From Paenibacillus pinihumi DSM 23905 = JCM 16419 (lineage in GTDB: Bacteria; Bacillota; Bacilli; Paenibacillales; Paenibacillaceae), in NCBI RefSeq assembly GCF_000422505.1, contig NZ_KE383866.1:1-64000 (forward strand): a stretch of DNA of 64,000 nt, given 5' to 3'. The stretch's first letter is position 1; the number at the start of each line of letters is the position of its first letter. A program made the translations under genes and the position numbers. Below, piece after piece: positions 17,275 through 23,903 of this stretch. A model generated the notes under the pieces. That model ran no database searches. It saw only the letters and a list, made by a program, of their open reading frames with translations, and was not told the DNA's origin.

Positions 17275-17856
17275 TTGCGTAATTCAGATGCAACAAAAGA
17301 ACGTATTCTGGAGGCAGCTATGGCGGAATTTTCGGCGTTTGGAATTGCTGGCGCCAGAGTCGACCGGATTGCCAAAAATGCAGGCTGCAACAAGAATTTG
17401 ATTTATATTTATTTTGAGAACAAAGAAACGCTATTTAGTACGTTTCTGCAAAAGCACCTGTCACGGGTATATGAAGATATTGCCTTTACACCGGAGAACT
17501 TGCCGGGTTATGCTATGCGCGCATTTGATTACACGATGGCAAATCCCGATTTGATGCGGCTGATGTCATGGTTCAGTCTGGAACAAAAAATAGAGAATCC
17601 TGCCGAGCGCCGCGATCTGCAGGACAAGAAGCTTGCAGCACTGCTGGAGGCGCAAAATTCGGGGGAAATCGGTTCGGCTTTCTCTCCCGGATTCATTCTG
17701 GCTACCACCATGACACTAGCTACCGCATGGACAGCTGCGAACCCTTTTGGCAATACTATTTATCCGGAAGCCGTTCAAAATATGGATGCTTTGAGAACTG
17801 CCATTGGTACAGCAGTCAAGGTCATCACGCAAGCTGAACCTGGAAACCATACATGA
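17275..17856 (+). CDS. TetR-family transcriptional regulator
   Basis: A 193-residue regulator with an N-terminal TetR helix-turn-helix (TKERILEAAMAEFSAFGIAGARV, then NLIYIYFENKETLFSTFL) and a ligand-binding C-terminal part of the TetR_C_33-like type. TTG is the start: an in-frame TGA lies directly before it and GAGG is at proper distance. It is convergent with the membrane protein gene at 17960-18628; a 19-base palindrome in front of that gene is a candidate target. Confidence 0.9.
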   Translation: MRNSDATKERILEAAMAEFSAFGIAGARVDRIAKNAGCNKNLIYIYFENKETLFSTFLQKHLSRVYEDIAFTPENLPGYAMRAFDYTMANPDLMRLMSWFSLEQKIENPAERRDLQDKKLAALLEAQNSGEIGSAFSPGFILATTMTLATAWTAANPFGNTIYPEAVQNMDALRTAIGTAVKVITQAEPGNHT

Positions 17857-17861
17857 TTCCC

Positions 17862-17914
17862 CGTAAAAATATGCAGCGAATAATCGCTCCGAATACTCGC
17901 TGCATATTTTTTTA
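17862..17914. terminator. Bidirectional terminator between tetR and membrane gene
   Basis: AAAAATATGCAGCGA at the left pairs with TCGCTGCATATTTTT at the right around a loop with its own small stem. A/T runs on both sides suit termination of both convergent genes. Confidence 0.82.
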
Positions 17915-17959
17915 GCGCTTTATATTGCTTTAGTAAGTCCCCTTGCTCAAGACCATTCA

Positions 17960-18628
17960 TTAATTTCTTTCTTCTTTCCACATTACAAAAGCAATCCAGA
18001 TGCACCCCACGGCAACAAGCAATCCATGTGCAATACGCAGCGGCTGCCCCGCAAGGAATTGCGGCAAATAGAGTAAAAAGCCGAGCACAAGCGGAATTCC
18101 GCTCCATTTGGGCAGCATCCGGGACTTCCAGATCGCAGCAGCAGCCAAAATAGCAGCGGAGGCCAACAGCAGCAAACCAAGAACGATCAGAATAAAGCCA
18201 GCGCCAAAACGAATATCATCGGCAAGACTGAGCAGTGAGGCATTATGCTGTTTGAGCGCTTCCTGACCGATCGCGTAAAGGCCGAATACTTCAACACCGT
18301 AGTAAGGCAGAGTCAATCCCGTCCCCAAAAAACCAATTATAAAGGCGAAGTAAGCCAGACGGTTGACAGCACATTCCCGAAGCTTTAAATATAGGCCGAA
18401 TAAACCCAAGGTTAAAAACATAAATCCGAGCATTGCCAGTACATGAGCCACAATCCAGTTCACCGATCCGAACGCTTCCGCACCAGATAATGTAATCTCG
18501 TCTGAAAATGGCCGAATCACCGGGTACAGAATGAATAGCAAGCCGGCAAGACCAAACAGAACAGCAGCCATACGTACACGGCCAGCCGGCTCATTTATTT
18601 GCAGGAATTTTCCAGTCTGAGCAATCAT
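17960..18628 (-). CDS. Multi-pass membrane protein of unknown function
   Basis: A 222-residue protein with about six hydrophobic helices (for example VRMAAVLFGLAGLLFILYPV, IVAHVLAMLGFMFLTLGLFG, FILIVLGLLLLASAAILAAA). It has no catalytic motif that I recognise; the layout resembles DUF4386-like or small multi-TM proteins of Bacillales. GAGGAGAAGATGAAAT precedes the ATG. The promoter carries a perfect 8-3-8 palindrome, so it is probably repressed by the neighbouring TetR protein. Confidence 0.7.
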   Translation of the reverse strand: MIAQTGKFLQINEPAGRVRMAAVLFGLAGLLFILYPVIRPFSDEITLSGAEAFGSVNWIVAHVLAMLGFMFLTLGLFGLYLKLRECAVNRLAYFAFIIGFLGTGLTLPYYGVEVFGLYAIGQEALKQHNASLLSLADDIRFGAGFILIVLGLLLLASAAILAAAAIWKSRMLPKWSGIPLVLGFLLYLPQFLAGQPLRIAHGLLVAVGCIWIAFVMWKEERN

Positions 18629-18669
18629 ATTTCATCTTCTCCTCACTATATTTGAGATATCTTCAATTT

Positions 18670-18688
18670 AAACTAATGATATTAGTTT
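18670..18688. promoter_or_regulatory. Operator palindrome AAACTAAT-GAT-ATTAGTTT
   Basis: A perfect 8-3-8 inverted repeat 42 bases upstream of the membrane protein start. Its size and symmetry fit a TetR dimer, and the nearest TetR gene is just beyond the membrane protein gene. Confidence 0.65.
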
Positions 18689-18771
18689 TGTCAATGAGGA
18701 GTTTAATAAACGCTTTAACTAGCCCGTTGACTGCTTTAGCTAAGGCAGATAATCCACCTATACTATGAAAA

Positions 18772-18812
18772 AATACCCGGCCTCCTGTTAGGGAGCACCG
18801 GGTGCCGATTTC
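18772..18812. terminator. Hairpin, probable terminator of the AbrB-type gene
   Basis: AAATACCCGGCCTCCT and GGGAGCACCGGGTGCCGATTT can pair imperfectly (CCTCC/GGGAG and ACCCGG/CCGGGT). It lies between the end of the AbrB-type gene and the operator of the membrane gene. A/T tracts flank it. Confidence 0.45.
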
Positions 18813-18921
18813 AACGTGTACTAAATCATCCGTATAATATGCAGCTTAACGTTAACTTTGATATGCGAAATTAATGAGAAATTAGCTTCAAATGCAGAAC
18901 TTAGCGCAACGTCCTTCACAA

Positions 18922-20025
18922 TTACCCGGTCTGTTTTACCCTTTTCGCCGACCAATGAAATATAAATCTCAGCAGTGGCGGCACCAGGAAGAAAATAAAA
19001 AATGTCCGGAACAACTGGTATCCCGCGACCATGGACAGATCCGCATCTATTTCGTGAGCAAGGATGCCCATTTGATCCATTCCGCCGGGAGCCAGGCTTA
19101 ACAGCGCTGTCGCTGGAGATACCGTGTGCAGCATGGCCAGCAGTTCACTCAGTCCGCAGGCAACAGCAATAAGCAATAATCCGCTTGTTGCAGCCAGCGT
19201 TATCGTTCTTAGTTTTTGCGTCAGCTTGCCCGGCTTTAATAACAGGCCGATATAAGCGCCGATCAACAATTGGGCGGCATTAAGCAGAAGCGGCGGGAGT
19301 GCAGGACCGTACATTCCGAGCCCTTGCAGGACAGCAGTTCCGATGGCAGGACCGAGCAAGAAGGCCGTCGGAAATTTAATCCGGTTCCCTGCAAGTGCAC
19401 AGACTACACAGACGATGGCAAACCAAACTCCGTTTGGGAAAAATGCTGCCCAGCTTGCAGCCTCTACAGGTACAGGAACGGCTGCAGCCGGATTATGCAC
19501 GCCGCCGAAAATCGGGCTGAATACAAGCAGCGGCACAGACACAATAATGAGCATGAGCCGGATAACTTGTGTGACGGTTACAATGGTCAGATCAACACCC
19601 TTGGTTTCTTCCGCGAGCGCCACAATCTGGGTAAGACCGCCGGGTATGCTGCCCATAAGCGCCGTCTTGTAATCAATATTGGAGAGCCTGGATACAATAT
19701 ATGCGATGCCTGCACATAGAATCAACAGCAGCAGCGTCATAAGCAGCATGGACGGAAGCAGCCCGGCCATCTCTCGAAGTGCCGCACCTGTCATTGATAA
19801 GCCAATCGTATATCCAACGATAATCATGCCGGAATTGCGCAGTTGTCCGGGCCATACATACTTGACTTTGAATACGGACGAGCCAATGAGAACCGCAATC
19901 ATGGGCCCGAGCAGCCATGGAATCGGACCATGCAGCAGCTTAAACAGGGCTGCGCCTGCAATTGCTGTAACAAGCGTGAAGAGAATCCCCTTTACGTTGC
20001 TTCCCCTCTTCACCAGTGGTTCCAT
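18922..20025 (-). CDS. AbrB-family membrane protein (DUF4311/AbrB duplication type)
   Basis: A 367-residue integral membrane protein from the ATG after AGGAGGTAAGGAA. It has the internal duplication typical of the AbrB membrane family: two halves of about five helices, each with an IPGG/APGG loop (MGSIPGGLTQIVALAEE and LLSLAPGGMDQMGILAHEIDAD) and a GP(M/A)I motif (WLLGPMIAVLIG, FLLGPAIGTAVL). Members are often misnamed ammonia monooxygenase; their transport substrate is unknown. It is the second gene behind an Rrf2-type operator, after the truncated metallo-hydrolase gene. Confidence 0.85.
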   Translation of the reverse strand: MEPLVKRGSNVKGILFTLVTAIAGAALFKLLHGPIPWLLGPMIAVLIGSSVFKVKYVWPGQLRNSGMIIVGYTIGLSMTGAALREMAGLLPSMLLMTLLLLILCAGIAYIVSRLSNIDYKTALMGSIPGGLTQIVALAEETKGVDLTIVTVTQVIRLMLIIVSVPLLVFSPIFGGVHNPAAAVPVPVEAASWAAFFPNGVWFAIVCVVCALAGNRIKFPTAFLLGPAIGTAVLQGLGMYGPALPPLLLNAAQLLIGAYIGLLLKPGKLTQKLRTITLAATSGLLLIAVACGLSELLAMLHTVSPATALLSLAPGGMDQMGILAHEIDADLSMVAGYQLFRTFFIFFLVPPLLRFIFHWSAKRVKQTG

Positions 20026-20050
20026 TTCCTTACCTCCTGTCTGGTCATGC

Positions 20051-20329
20051 TTATTGATATTGGAAGGTAACAATACCTTTATAATCGTTCAGACCTTCTT
20101 TTGTAATATGAAGCTCGCTTACATCCTCGACATGTTGCCCGGATGCATTCAGAAATTTATCGACTTTATCAAATAAAATCATGCCGGGAATGCCAAGCGC
20201 TTTTGTCCGGTAATGCATAGGGATGGTAATCGTAGGCTTAAGCTGGTGCATGACCTGCACAGCCTCTGCCCCATCCAAAGTACGGTACCCGCCTCGGTAA
20301 CAAACAAAAAAGCCGATTGTCCGAACCAT
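20051..20329 (-). pseudogene. Truncated MBL-fold (UlaG-like) hydrolase, C-terminal remnant
   Basis: The 92 codons match only the C-terminal third of small metal-dependent hydrolases (GGYRTLDGAEAVQVMHQLKPTITIPMHY, then a C-terminal tail). The metal-binding HxHxDH motif of the first half is missing; the 5' part is replaced by about 17 unrelated residues directly behind the promoter/operator. It retains the product-side His of the PMHY motif. It is probably a deletion remnant that stays transcribed with the AbrB-type gene 26 bases downstream. Confidence 0.75.
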
Positions 20330-20389
20330 TTGATCTTCATCCCTAACATCTCCTATCCACTAGTTTGCAAGATCGATGGATTTTTATTT

Positions 20390-20409
20390 ATGTGCTAATT
20401 TCTGCACAT
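20390..20409. promoter_or_regulatory. Rrf2 operator, copy 2 (upstream of the MBL/AbrB operon)
   Basis: ATGTGCTAATTTCTGCACAT is an imperfect copy of the perfect palindrome at 20849-20876 in front of the rrf2 gene. It lies upstream of the MBL remnant and AbrB-type gene, so one Rrf2 protein likely controls both transcripts. Confidence 0.75.
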
Positions 20410-20423
20410 TTTAGACAAAAAAA

Positions 20424-20825
20424 TCAGTCCAGCAAATCCGCAATCGTGTAGGTCCCAAGAACATAATCCACCTGTACACTGATATCGGTCATAATTTTTT
20501 GGAACGAAACTCTGACTTTCCGGCCAAACAAATGATTCCCTGTCGTGTCCAGCATGCGGTCCCATAGCGGATCTTCCTCATGCAAAGACTTGTATACTTC
20601 TTTTAACGTAATCTGCTGCGGGCTGCGGGCAAGCTGATAGCCGCCTGTTCGTCCCTGCTTCACCTCGACAATCCCGGCTTCGGCAAGCTGGGATAAAATT
20701 TTGCGGAGCGCAGTCGGCTCGCAATGAATATGCTCAGCGATTTCGGTGCTGGAGCGCTGCTCCGAATCAGAAGCCAGCACGATGAGCGCCTGCACGCCAA
20801 ATCCAAAACGTTTGATCTGTGCCAT
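20424..20825 (-). CDS. Rrf2-family transcriptional regulator
   Basis: A 133-residue winged-helix regulator (KRFGFGVQALIVLAS, EIAEHIHCEPTALRKILSQLAEAGIVEVKQGRTGGYQLA). No Cys residues are present where iron-sulphur Rrf2 proteins (IscR, NsrR) have their three-Cys cluster, so it probably binds a ligand by other means, as CymR or YwnA-like members do. It is likely autoregulated: a perfect 13-2-13 palindrome covers its promoter and a degenerate copy precedes the downstream operon. Confidence 0.9.
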   Translation of the reverse strand: MAQIKRFGFGVQALIVLASDSEQRSSTEIAEHIHCEPTALRKILSQLAEAGIVEVKQGRTGGYQLARSPQQITLKEVYKSLHEEDPLWDRMLDTTGNHLFGRKVRVSFQKIMTDISVQVDYVLGTYTIADLLD

Positions 20826-20848
20826 AGGTTACGGATATTCTCCCTTGA

Positions 20849-20876
20849 TTTAATGTGCTAATTTTAGCACATTAAA
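20849..20876. promoter_or_regulatory. Rrf2 operator, copy 1 (autoregulatory)
   Basis: A perfect 28-base palindrome with 13-base arms around TT; the inner part reads AATGTGCTAATTTTAGCAC. It sits directly upstream of the rrf2 start. Its near copy is at 20390-20409. Confidence 0.85.
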
Positions 20877-20923
20877 TTTTCAAGTTCAACTTCTGGTGAA
20901 TCCCGCCCATGCATAGCCAACGT

Positions 20924-20982
20924 AAAAAAGCTCAGGATTTACGCTCATGAAGCAGCCGTTCCGGAGCTTTTTTAAAGCTTTT
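20924..20982 (-). terminator. Terminator after the MgtE-like gene
   Basis: AAAAAAGCTC (20927-20936) and GAGCTTTTTT pair around a long loop, and a second AAAGCTTTTTT follows. On the minus strand it comes after the stop of the MgtE-N/CBS gene at 21011. Confidence 0.65.
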
Positions 20983-21010
20983 TTACTCTCCTTAATATTT
21001 CATGCATTTC

Positions 21011-21790
21011 TTAATCAGCCAGTGACAATAGATCATCAAACGTCACAATCCCGATGAGTGCATCGTCCTCTCCCTCCACAACAGGTACGGCCAGCAGGCC
21101 ATATTTTTTAATAATCTCCAATATTTCAAGTCTGTGCGCGCCTGCCGGGACGGTAATAAGCTTTCCATTCATAATATCTGCAATCAGACTGTCTCCCGGG
21201 GAAATGATCAGTTGGCGCAGCGATACGACACCCTTCAAGCAGCCGTCGTCACCCGTTACATACAGATAATAAATCGTCTCCGCGTTCGTCTTTTTTAATC
21301 GCAGACGGTTCAAAACATCTGTTACCCGTTCTGAAGCCGCAATGGTGAATACATCCGAGGTCATTAGTGATCCGGCCGTTCCTTCTTCGTATGCGAGCAG
21401 TTGCTTAATATCGTCCGCCTCCTCCTTCTCCATCCGGTTGAGAAAGAAATCAGCTTCCTTCTGTGAAAGCAGGCCGAAGAAATCCGCCGCATCATCAGAA
21501 GGCAGCTCATTGAGCATAGCAACAGCATAGTCCCTGTTTAGCTCGACAATCATCTCCTTTTGTATTCCGGGAATCAGTTCACTGAAGATTTCCCCAAATT
21601 CTGCAGGAGACAGAAAGGAATAGACACGCTCCCGCTTCAACTGATCCAGGCTGAGAAAGAATTCTGTCTGATCTGACGGATGAAGGTCCAGGAAATCCCT
21701 GCGAAAAAGATCCTGCCGCCCGTCCTTTATCGCTTGCAGCATGTAATAGGTATATTCCTCTTTGAATTTATATTGATGCAGCTTCATCAT
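21011..21790 (-). CDS. MgtE N-domain plus CBS pair without the channel
   Basis: A 259-residue soluble protein. Residues 10-125 match the superhelical MgtE N-domain (FLSPAEFGEIF, LNELPSDDAADFFGLLSQKEAD) and residues 130-259 a CBS pair (GSLMTSDVFTIAASERVTDVLNRL ending GIVTFDDLLSLAD). Full MgtE (about 450 residues) continues into five membrane helices; here the stop follows the second CBS domain and no transmembrane segment exists. In MgtE these domains bind Mg2+ and gate the pore, so this protein could be a free Mg2+ or nucleotide sensor acting on MgtC or another MgtE. It starts 41 bases after mgtC, after GGAGGGAGCAGCA, so it is probably in the same M-box-controlled operon. Confidence 0.88.
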   Translation of the reverse strand: MMKLHQYKFKEEYTYYMLQAIKDGRQDLFRRDFLDLHPSDQTEFFLSLDQLKRERVYSFLSPAEFGEIFSELIPGIQKEMIVELNRDYAVAMLNELPSDDAADFFGLLSQKEADFFLNRMEKEEADDIKQLLAYEEGTAGSLMTSDVFTIAASERVTDVLNRLRLKKTNAETIYYLYVTGDDGCLKGVVSLRQLIISPGDSLIADIMNGKLITVPAGAHRLEILEIIKKYGLLAVPVVEGEDDALIGIVTFDDLLSLAD

Positions 21791-21831
21791 TGCTGCTCCC
21801 TCCTCTCATGCCATCCATATAGCCTTGACCG

Positions 21832-22533
21832 CTATAATTGCTCGACCTCAACGCTCTGAACATGGTCGATTTTCTTGATATAGTAATAAATTTCTGTGGT
21901 GTATTGGGAATCCGGAACTGAAAGCGTCAGGTCAATCAATTGGCAATTGTTCTCCAAGTCCTTCAGCTTCATGTAGCGGATTTTGAACTCGCGCTTGGCA
22001 TTTATACCGTCCTGTCCTTTGCGTTCAATCGTTTTGATCAGCTCTGTCATCCGGTAGTTGGGCTCTACCATAATTTTGACCGCTACATCATGGCGGCTCA
22101 GCGTCTCCGGGCCAATCGATTTGATCAGTATAGGCACTACATTGACAGCAGCAATCAGTAAAATAACACCCACTGCGGCTTCCGCATAAAACCCCGCCCC
22201 AATCGCAATACCAAGCGCCGAGGACGACCAGATCAGCGCTGCGGATGTCAACCCGGAAATAACCTCGTTGCTCCTGCGAAGAATAACACCTGCTCCGATA
22301 AAGCCTACCCCGCTCACAATTTGGGCTGCCAATCTCATCGGGTCCATATTCGGATGATTCGTCCCGCCGAATTTGCCAAAGGCATGAATAGACACCAGCG
22401 TAATCAGACAGCTTGCCACACAGATGACCATACTGGGCCGGAGCCCCAACTGCTTGTGCTTGATCTGTCTGTCAATGCCAATCAGCATCCCGAAGACCAG
22501 TGCCAACCCAAGCTTCATCATCATTTCCATCAT
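21832..22533 (-). CDS. mgtC: MgtC/SapB-family membrane protein
   Basis: A 233-residue protein from the ATG cluster behind GGAGGAGATTACG; the open frame continues upstream through the attenuator and is not coding. It shows the MgtC signature: GMLIGIDRQIKHKQLGLRPSM, SGVGFIGAGVIL and GLTSAALIWSSSALGIAIG in four to five helices, followed by a C-terminal cytoplasmic ACT-like domain (about 150-233). MgtC proteins support growth in low Mg2+ and modulate the F-ATPase or other partners rather than transport Mg2+. Its leader of about 580 bases holds an M-box, a leader ORF and two terminators. Confidence 0.93.
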   Translation of the reverse strand: MMEMMMKLGLALVFGMLIGIDRQIKHKQLGLRPSMVICVASCLITLVSIHAFGKFGGTNHPNMDPMRLAAQIVSGVGFIGAGVILRRSNEVISGLTSAALIWSSSALGIAIGAGFYAEAAVGVILLIAAVNVVPILIKSIGPETLSRHDVAVKIMVEPNYRMTELIKTIERKGQDGINAKREFKIRYMKLKDLENNCQLIDLTLSVPDSQYTTEIYYYIKKIDHVQSVEVEQL

Positions 22534-22640
22534 CACCGTAATCTCCTCCCTCCATCCTGCTCCCGGCAGGGACGGGACATTTATTTTCAGTCGTCCCGAT
22601 TCAGTAGCTGTGTACCTGCCCAGCGATGCAATTTGCACAT

Positions 22641-22668
22641 AAAAAAAGCGCCCCTGTAAAAGAGCGCT
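22641..22668 (-). terminator. Second attenuator terminator of mgtC
   Basis: On the minus strand AGCGCTC-loop-GGGGCGCT is followed by seven T. It lies after the leader ORF and about 110 bases before mgtC. The 3' arm AGGGGCGC (22655-22648) is also complementary to GCGCCCCT (22766-22759) inside the leader ORF. That alternative pairing uses the same 3' arm, so it could break the hairpin or itself act as a terminator stem. Confidence 0.75.
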
Positions 22669-22751
22669 GATCGCGAATACTGTATTCGGCTGTCCGCATG
22701 GCAAAATAAGCTTGTCTCATTCACTTGCTCCGCCAGGGAACAGATGGCATA

Positions 22752-22853
22752 TCAAACAAGGGGCGCATGACAGCAATAGCCGTACAGTATATGCCTCTTT
22801 ACATCTTGTGCAGTTATGAAATATTCAACTAGCGAACTTCGGCTGCTGTCCAT
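22752..22853 (-). CDS. Leader peptide of mgtC (33 residues, MDSS...)
   Basis: The frame starts at ATG 22853, eight bases after AAGGGGGG, between the M-box terminator and the second terminator. The peptide begins MDSSRSSLVEYF and ends YGYCCHAPLV. The mgtA leader ORF also begins Met-Asp-Ser-Ser and also carries a Tyr/Cys-Cys segment (GYICCL), which argues for two related regulatory peptides. Its last codons contain the GCGCCCCT that can pair with the downstream terminator, so ribosome position on this ORF should affect termination. The function is inferred from layout, as in Salmonella mgtL/mgtM/mgtP systems; there is no sequence similarity to those peptides. Confidence 0.7.
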   Translation of the reverse strand: MDSSRSSLVEYFITAQDVKRHILYGYCCHAPLV

Positions 22854-22878
22854 GCGCATATCCCCCCTTTTCAAAATA

Positions 22879-22906
22879 AAAAACCCTCCAAAATACGAAG
22901 AGGGTC
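22879..22906 (-). terminator. M-box expression-platform terminator (mgtC side)
   Basis: On the minus strand ACCCTC-loop-GAGGGT followed by six T, shortly after the riboswitch core. In M-box switches Mg2+ binding favours this terminator. Confidence 0.85.
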
Positions 22907-22929
22907 AAGAGCGCGTCAATGACGCACAC

Positions 22930-23106
22930 CGTCTCCCCTGGTCCGGGCTTTGGCACTATACAACGTAAAGAAATGAAGGAACCACTTCTTAGCTGCGTTA
23001 TGGAAAGCCTTAGTTCGACAATCCCTGTTCTACCCGTAGGCATCTTTCGATGTGGCTGGGCAGCAGCCTGTGTTTGTATAGGAGCCTCACCTAACGAGGA
23101 CTGATT
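22930..23106 (-). ncRNA. M-box (ykoK) Mg2+ riboswitch upstream of mgtC
   Basis: Read on the minus strand it contains the M-box core in order: CTCGTTAGGTGAGGCTCCTA, ACACAGGC..CTGCCCAG, CGAAAGATGCC, GGGTAGAACAGGGATTGTCG, AACTAAGGCTTT, then ACGTTGTATAGTGCCAAAGC and AGGGGA. The aptamer folds on Mg2+ and ends transcription. It is a diverged twin of the + strand copy at 23368-23542; only about 260 bases separate the two aptamers. Confidence 0.95.
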
Positions 23107-23119
23107 TGTACATGGAGGA

Positions 23120-23148
23120 TTCTAACCCGCGGCTACAGAGCTTGTCAA
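23120..23148 (-). promoter_or_regulatory. Promoter of the mgtC leader
   Basis: Minus strand -35 TTGACA (23148-23143), 17-base spacer, -10 TTAGAA (23125-23120). Transcription would start near 23113, just before the riboswitch. Confidence 0.75.
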
Positions 23149-23325
23149 TAGTCTGGACAGTGAAAATCTTGCTTATGCTATCACGCCTTATTAGACTTCG
23201 CAGAATTCCCAACCGCTGCATTCGGAGTGCAAGCTCCTTTCGGGCTGTAAATGGATATCCATTCATCCAGCACATGCATAGCATATAAGGATGCTTGCCG
23301 CATTTCAAAAAATTAAAATTTTCTC

Positions 23326-23354
23326 TTGACAAACAAAAAAACAAGGCGTACGAT
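23326..23354 (+). promoter_or_regulatory. Promoter of the mgtA leader
   Basis: -35 TTGACA (23326-23331), 17-base spacer, -10 TACGAT (23349-23354). The predicted start is near 23361, just before the + strand M-box. It is divergent from the mgtC promoter. Confidence 0.78.
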
Positions 23355-23367
23355 GGCAGTGGAATTG

Positions 23368-23542
23368 AATATGTCCTCGTTAGGTGAGGCTCCTATACGA
23401 ACACAGGCCACTGCCCAGAAATATCGAAAGATGCCCATGGGTAGAACAGGGATTGCCGGGTTAAGGCTTTTCATAAGGTGGCTAAGAGATCCAAAATCTC
23501 TTTACGTTGTATAGTGCCAAAGCTCGACTAGGGGGAATCGAA
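23368..23542 (+). ncRNA. M-box (ykoK) Mg2+ riboswitch upstream of mgtA
   Basis: The core elements appear in order on the + strand: CTCGTTAGGTGAGGCTCCTA, ACACAGGCCACTGCCCAG, CGAAAGATGCC, GGGTAGAACAGGGATTGCCG, GTTAAGGCTTTT, AAGGTGG, then ACGTTGTATAGTGCCAAAGC and GGGGGA. It should fold on Mg2+ and promote the terminator at 23566-23592, repressing the Mg2+-importing ATPase when Mg2+ is high. Confidence 0.96.
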
Positions 23543-23565
23543 AGTGTTTTTTTGTGCGCTTTTTT

Positions 23566-23592
23566 GACCCTCTGGCCGGCTGGAGGGTTTTT
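23566..23592 (+). terminator. M-box expression-platform terminator (mgtA side)
   Basis: ACCCTC, a loop with its own GGCCGGCT stem, and GAGGGT followed by five T. It is the counterpart of 22879-22906. Confidence 0.85.
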
Positions 23593-23629
23593 CTGTTGCC
23601 ATTTTATTTCGCAAAGGGGGAATAACCGC

Positions 23630-23782
23630 ATGGATAGTAGTCCCGGTTATATATGCTGTTTGACCGTTAGAAATTCAATCCAGAGAGAGAATCGTATCCG
23701 CGATGCTCTCCGTTCATTATCCTGCTTAATTCCCCGCGAAAAAAGCGACTTCCGCCGGGTTTATTTAAGTATGCGCTTTTGA
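23630..23782 (+). CDS. Leader peptide of mgtA (50 residues, MDSS...)
   Basis: ATG at 23630 lies nine bases after AAAGGGGG, past the M-box terminator and before the second terminator. The peptide begins MDSSPGYICCLTVRNSIQ and ends YLSMRF; it is basic and unlike known proteins. Codons 17-20 contain CCAGAGAGAG, an exact complement of the 5' arm of the next terminator. A ribosome held before these codons would leave that antiterminator free, and one on them would mask it, so translation should set termination. The shared MDSS start with the mgtC leader supports a real, conserved regulatory ORF. Confidence 0.72.
   Translation: MDSSPGYICCLTVRNSIQRENRIRDALRSLSCLIPREKSDFRRVYLSMRF
23680..23689 (+). 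promoter_or_regulatory. Antiterminator element in the mgtA leader ORF
   Basis: CCAGAGAGAG is a perfect 10-base complement of CTCTCTCTGG at 23816-23825, the 5' arm of the second terminator. Pairing would prevent the terminator from forming. Confidence 0.65.
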
Positions 23783-23812
23783 CCGGTGAATGCCTCGGTG
23801 CGGTTCAAATTC

Positions 23813-23847
23813 AAGCTCTCTCTGGCCGACAGGGAGAGCTTTTTTTG
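23813..23847 (+). terminator. Second attenuator terminator of mgtA
   Basis: AAGCTCTCTCTG and CAGGGAGAGCTT pair over 12 bp (one G-T) with loop GCCGA, followed by TTTTTTT. It lies between the leader ORF and mgtA. The 5' arm can alternatively pair with 23680-23689. Confidence 0.88.
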
Positions 23848-23903
23848 CATGCATTTTATTGGACCTGCAGACTGACAGCAGTCTGCCCGAGGAGGAGCTA
23901 CAC

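Noticed and set aside
23087-23344. 85-residue frame on the minus strand between the Mg2+ operons
   Set aside because: It overlaps the promoter and the 5' part of the mgtC leader RNA and has no ribosome site.
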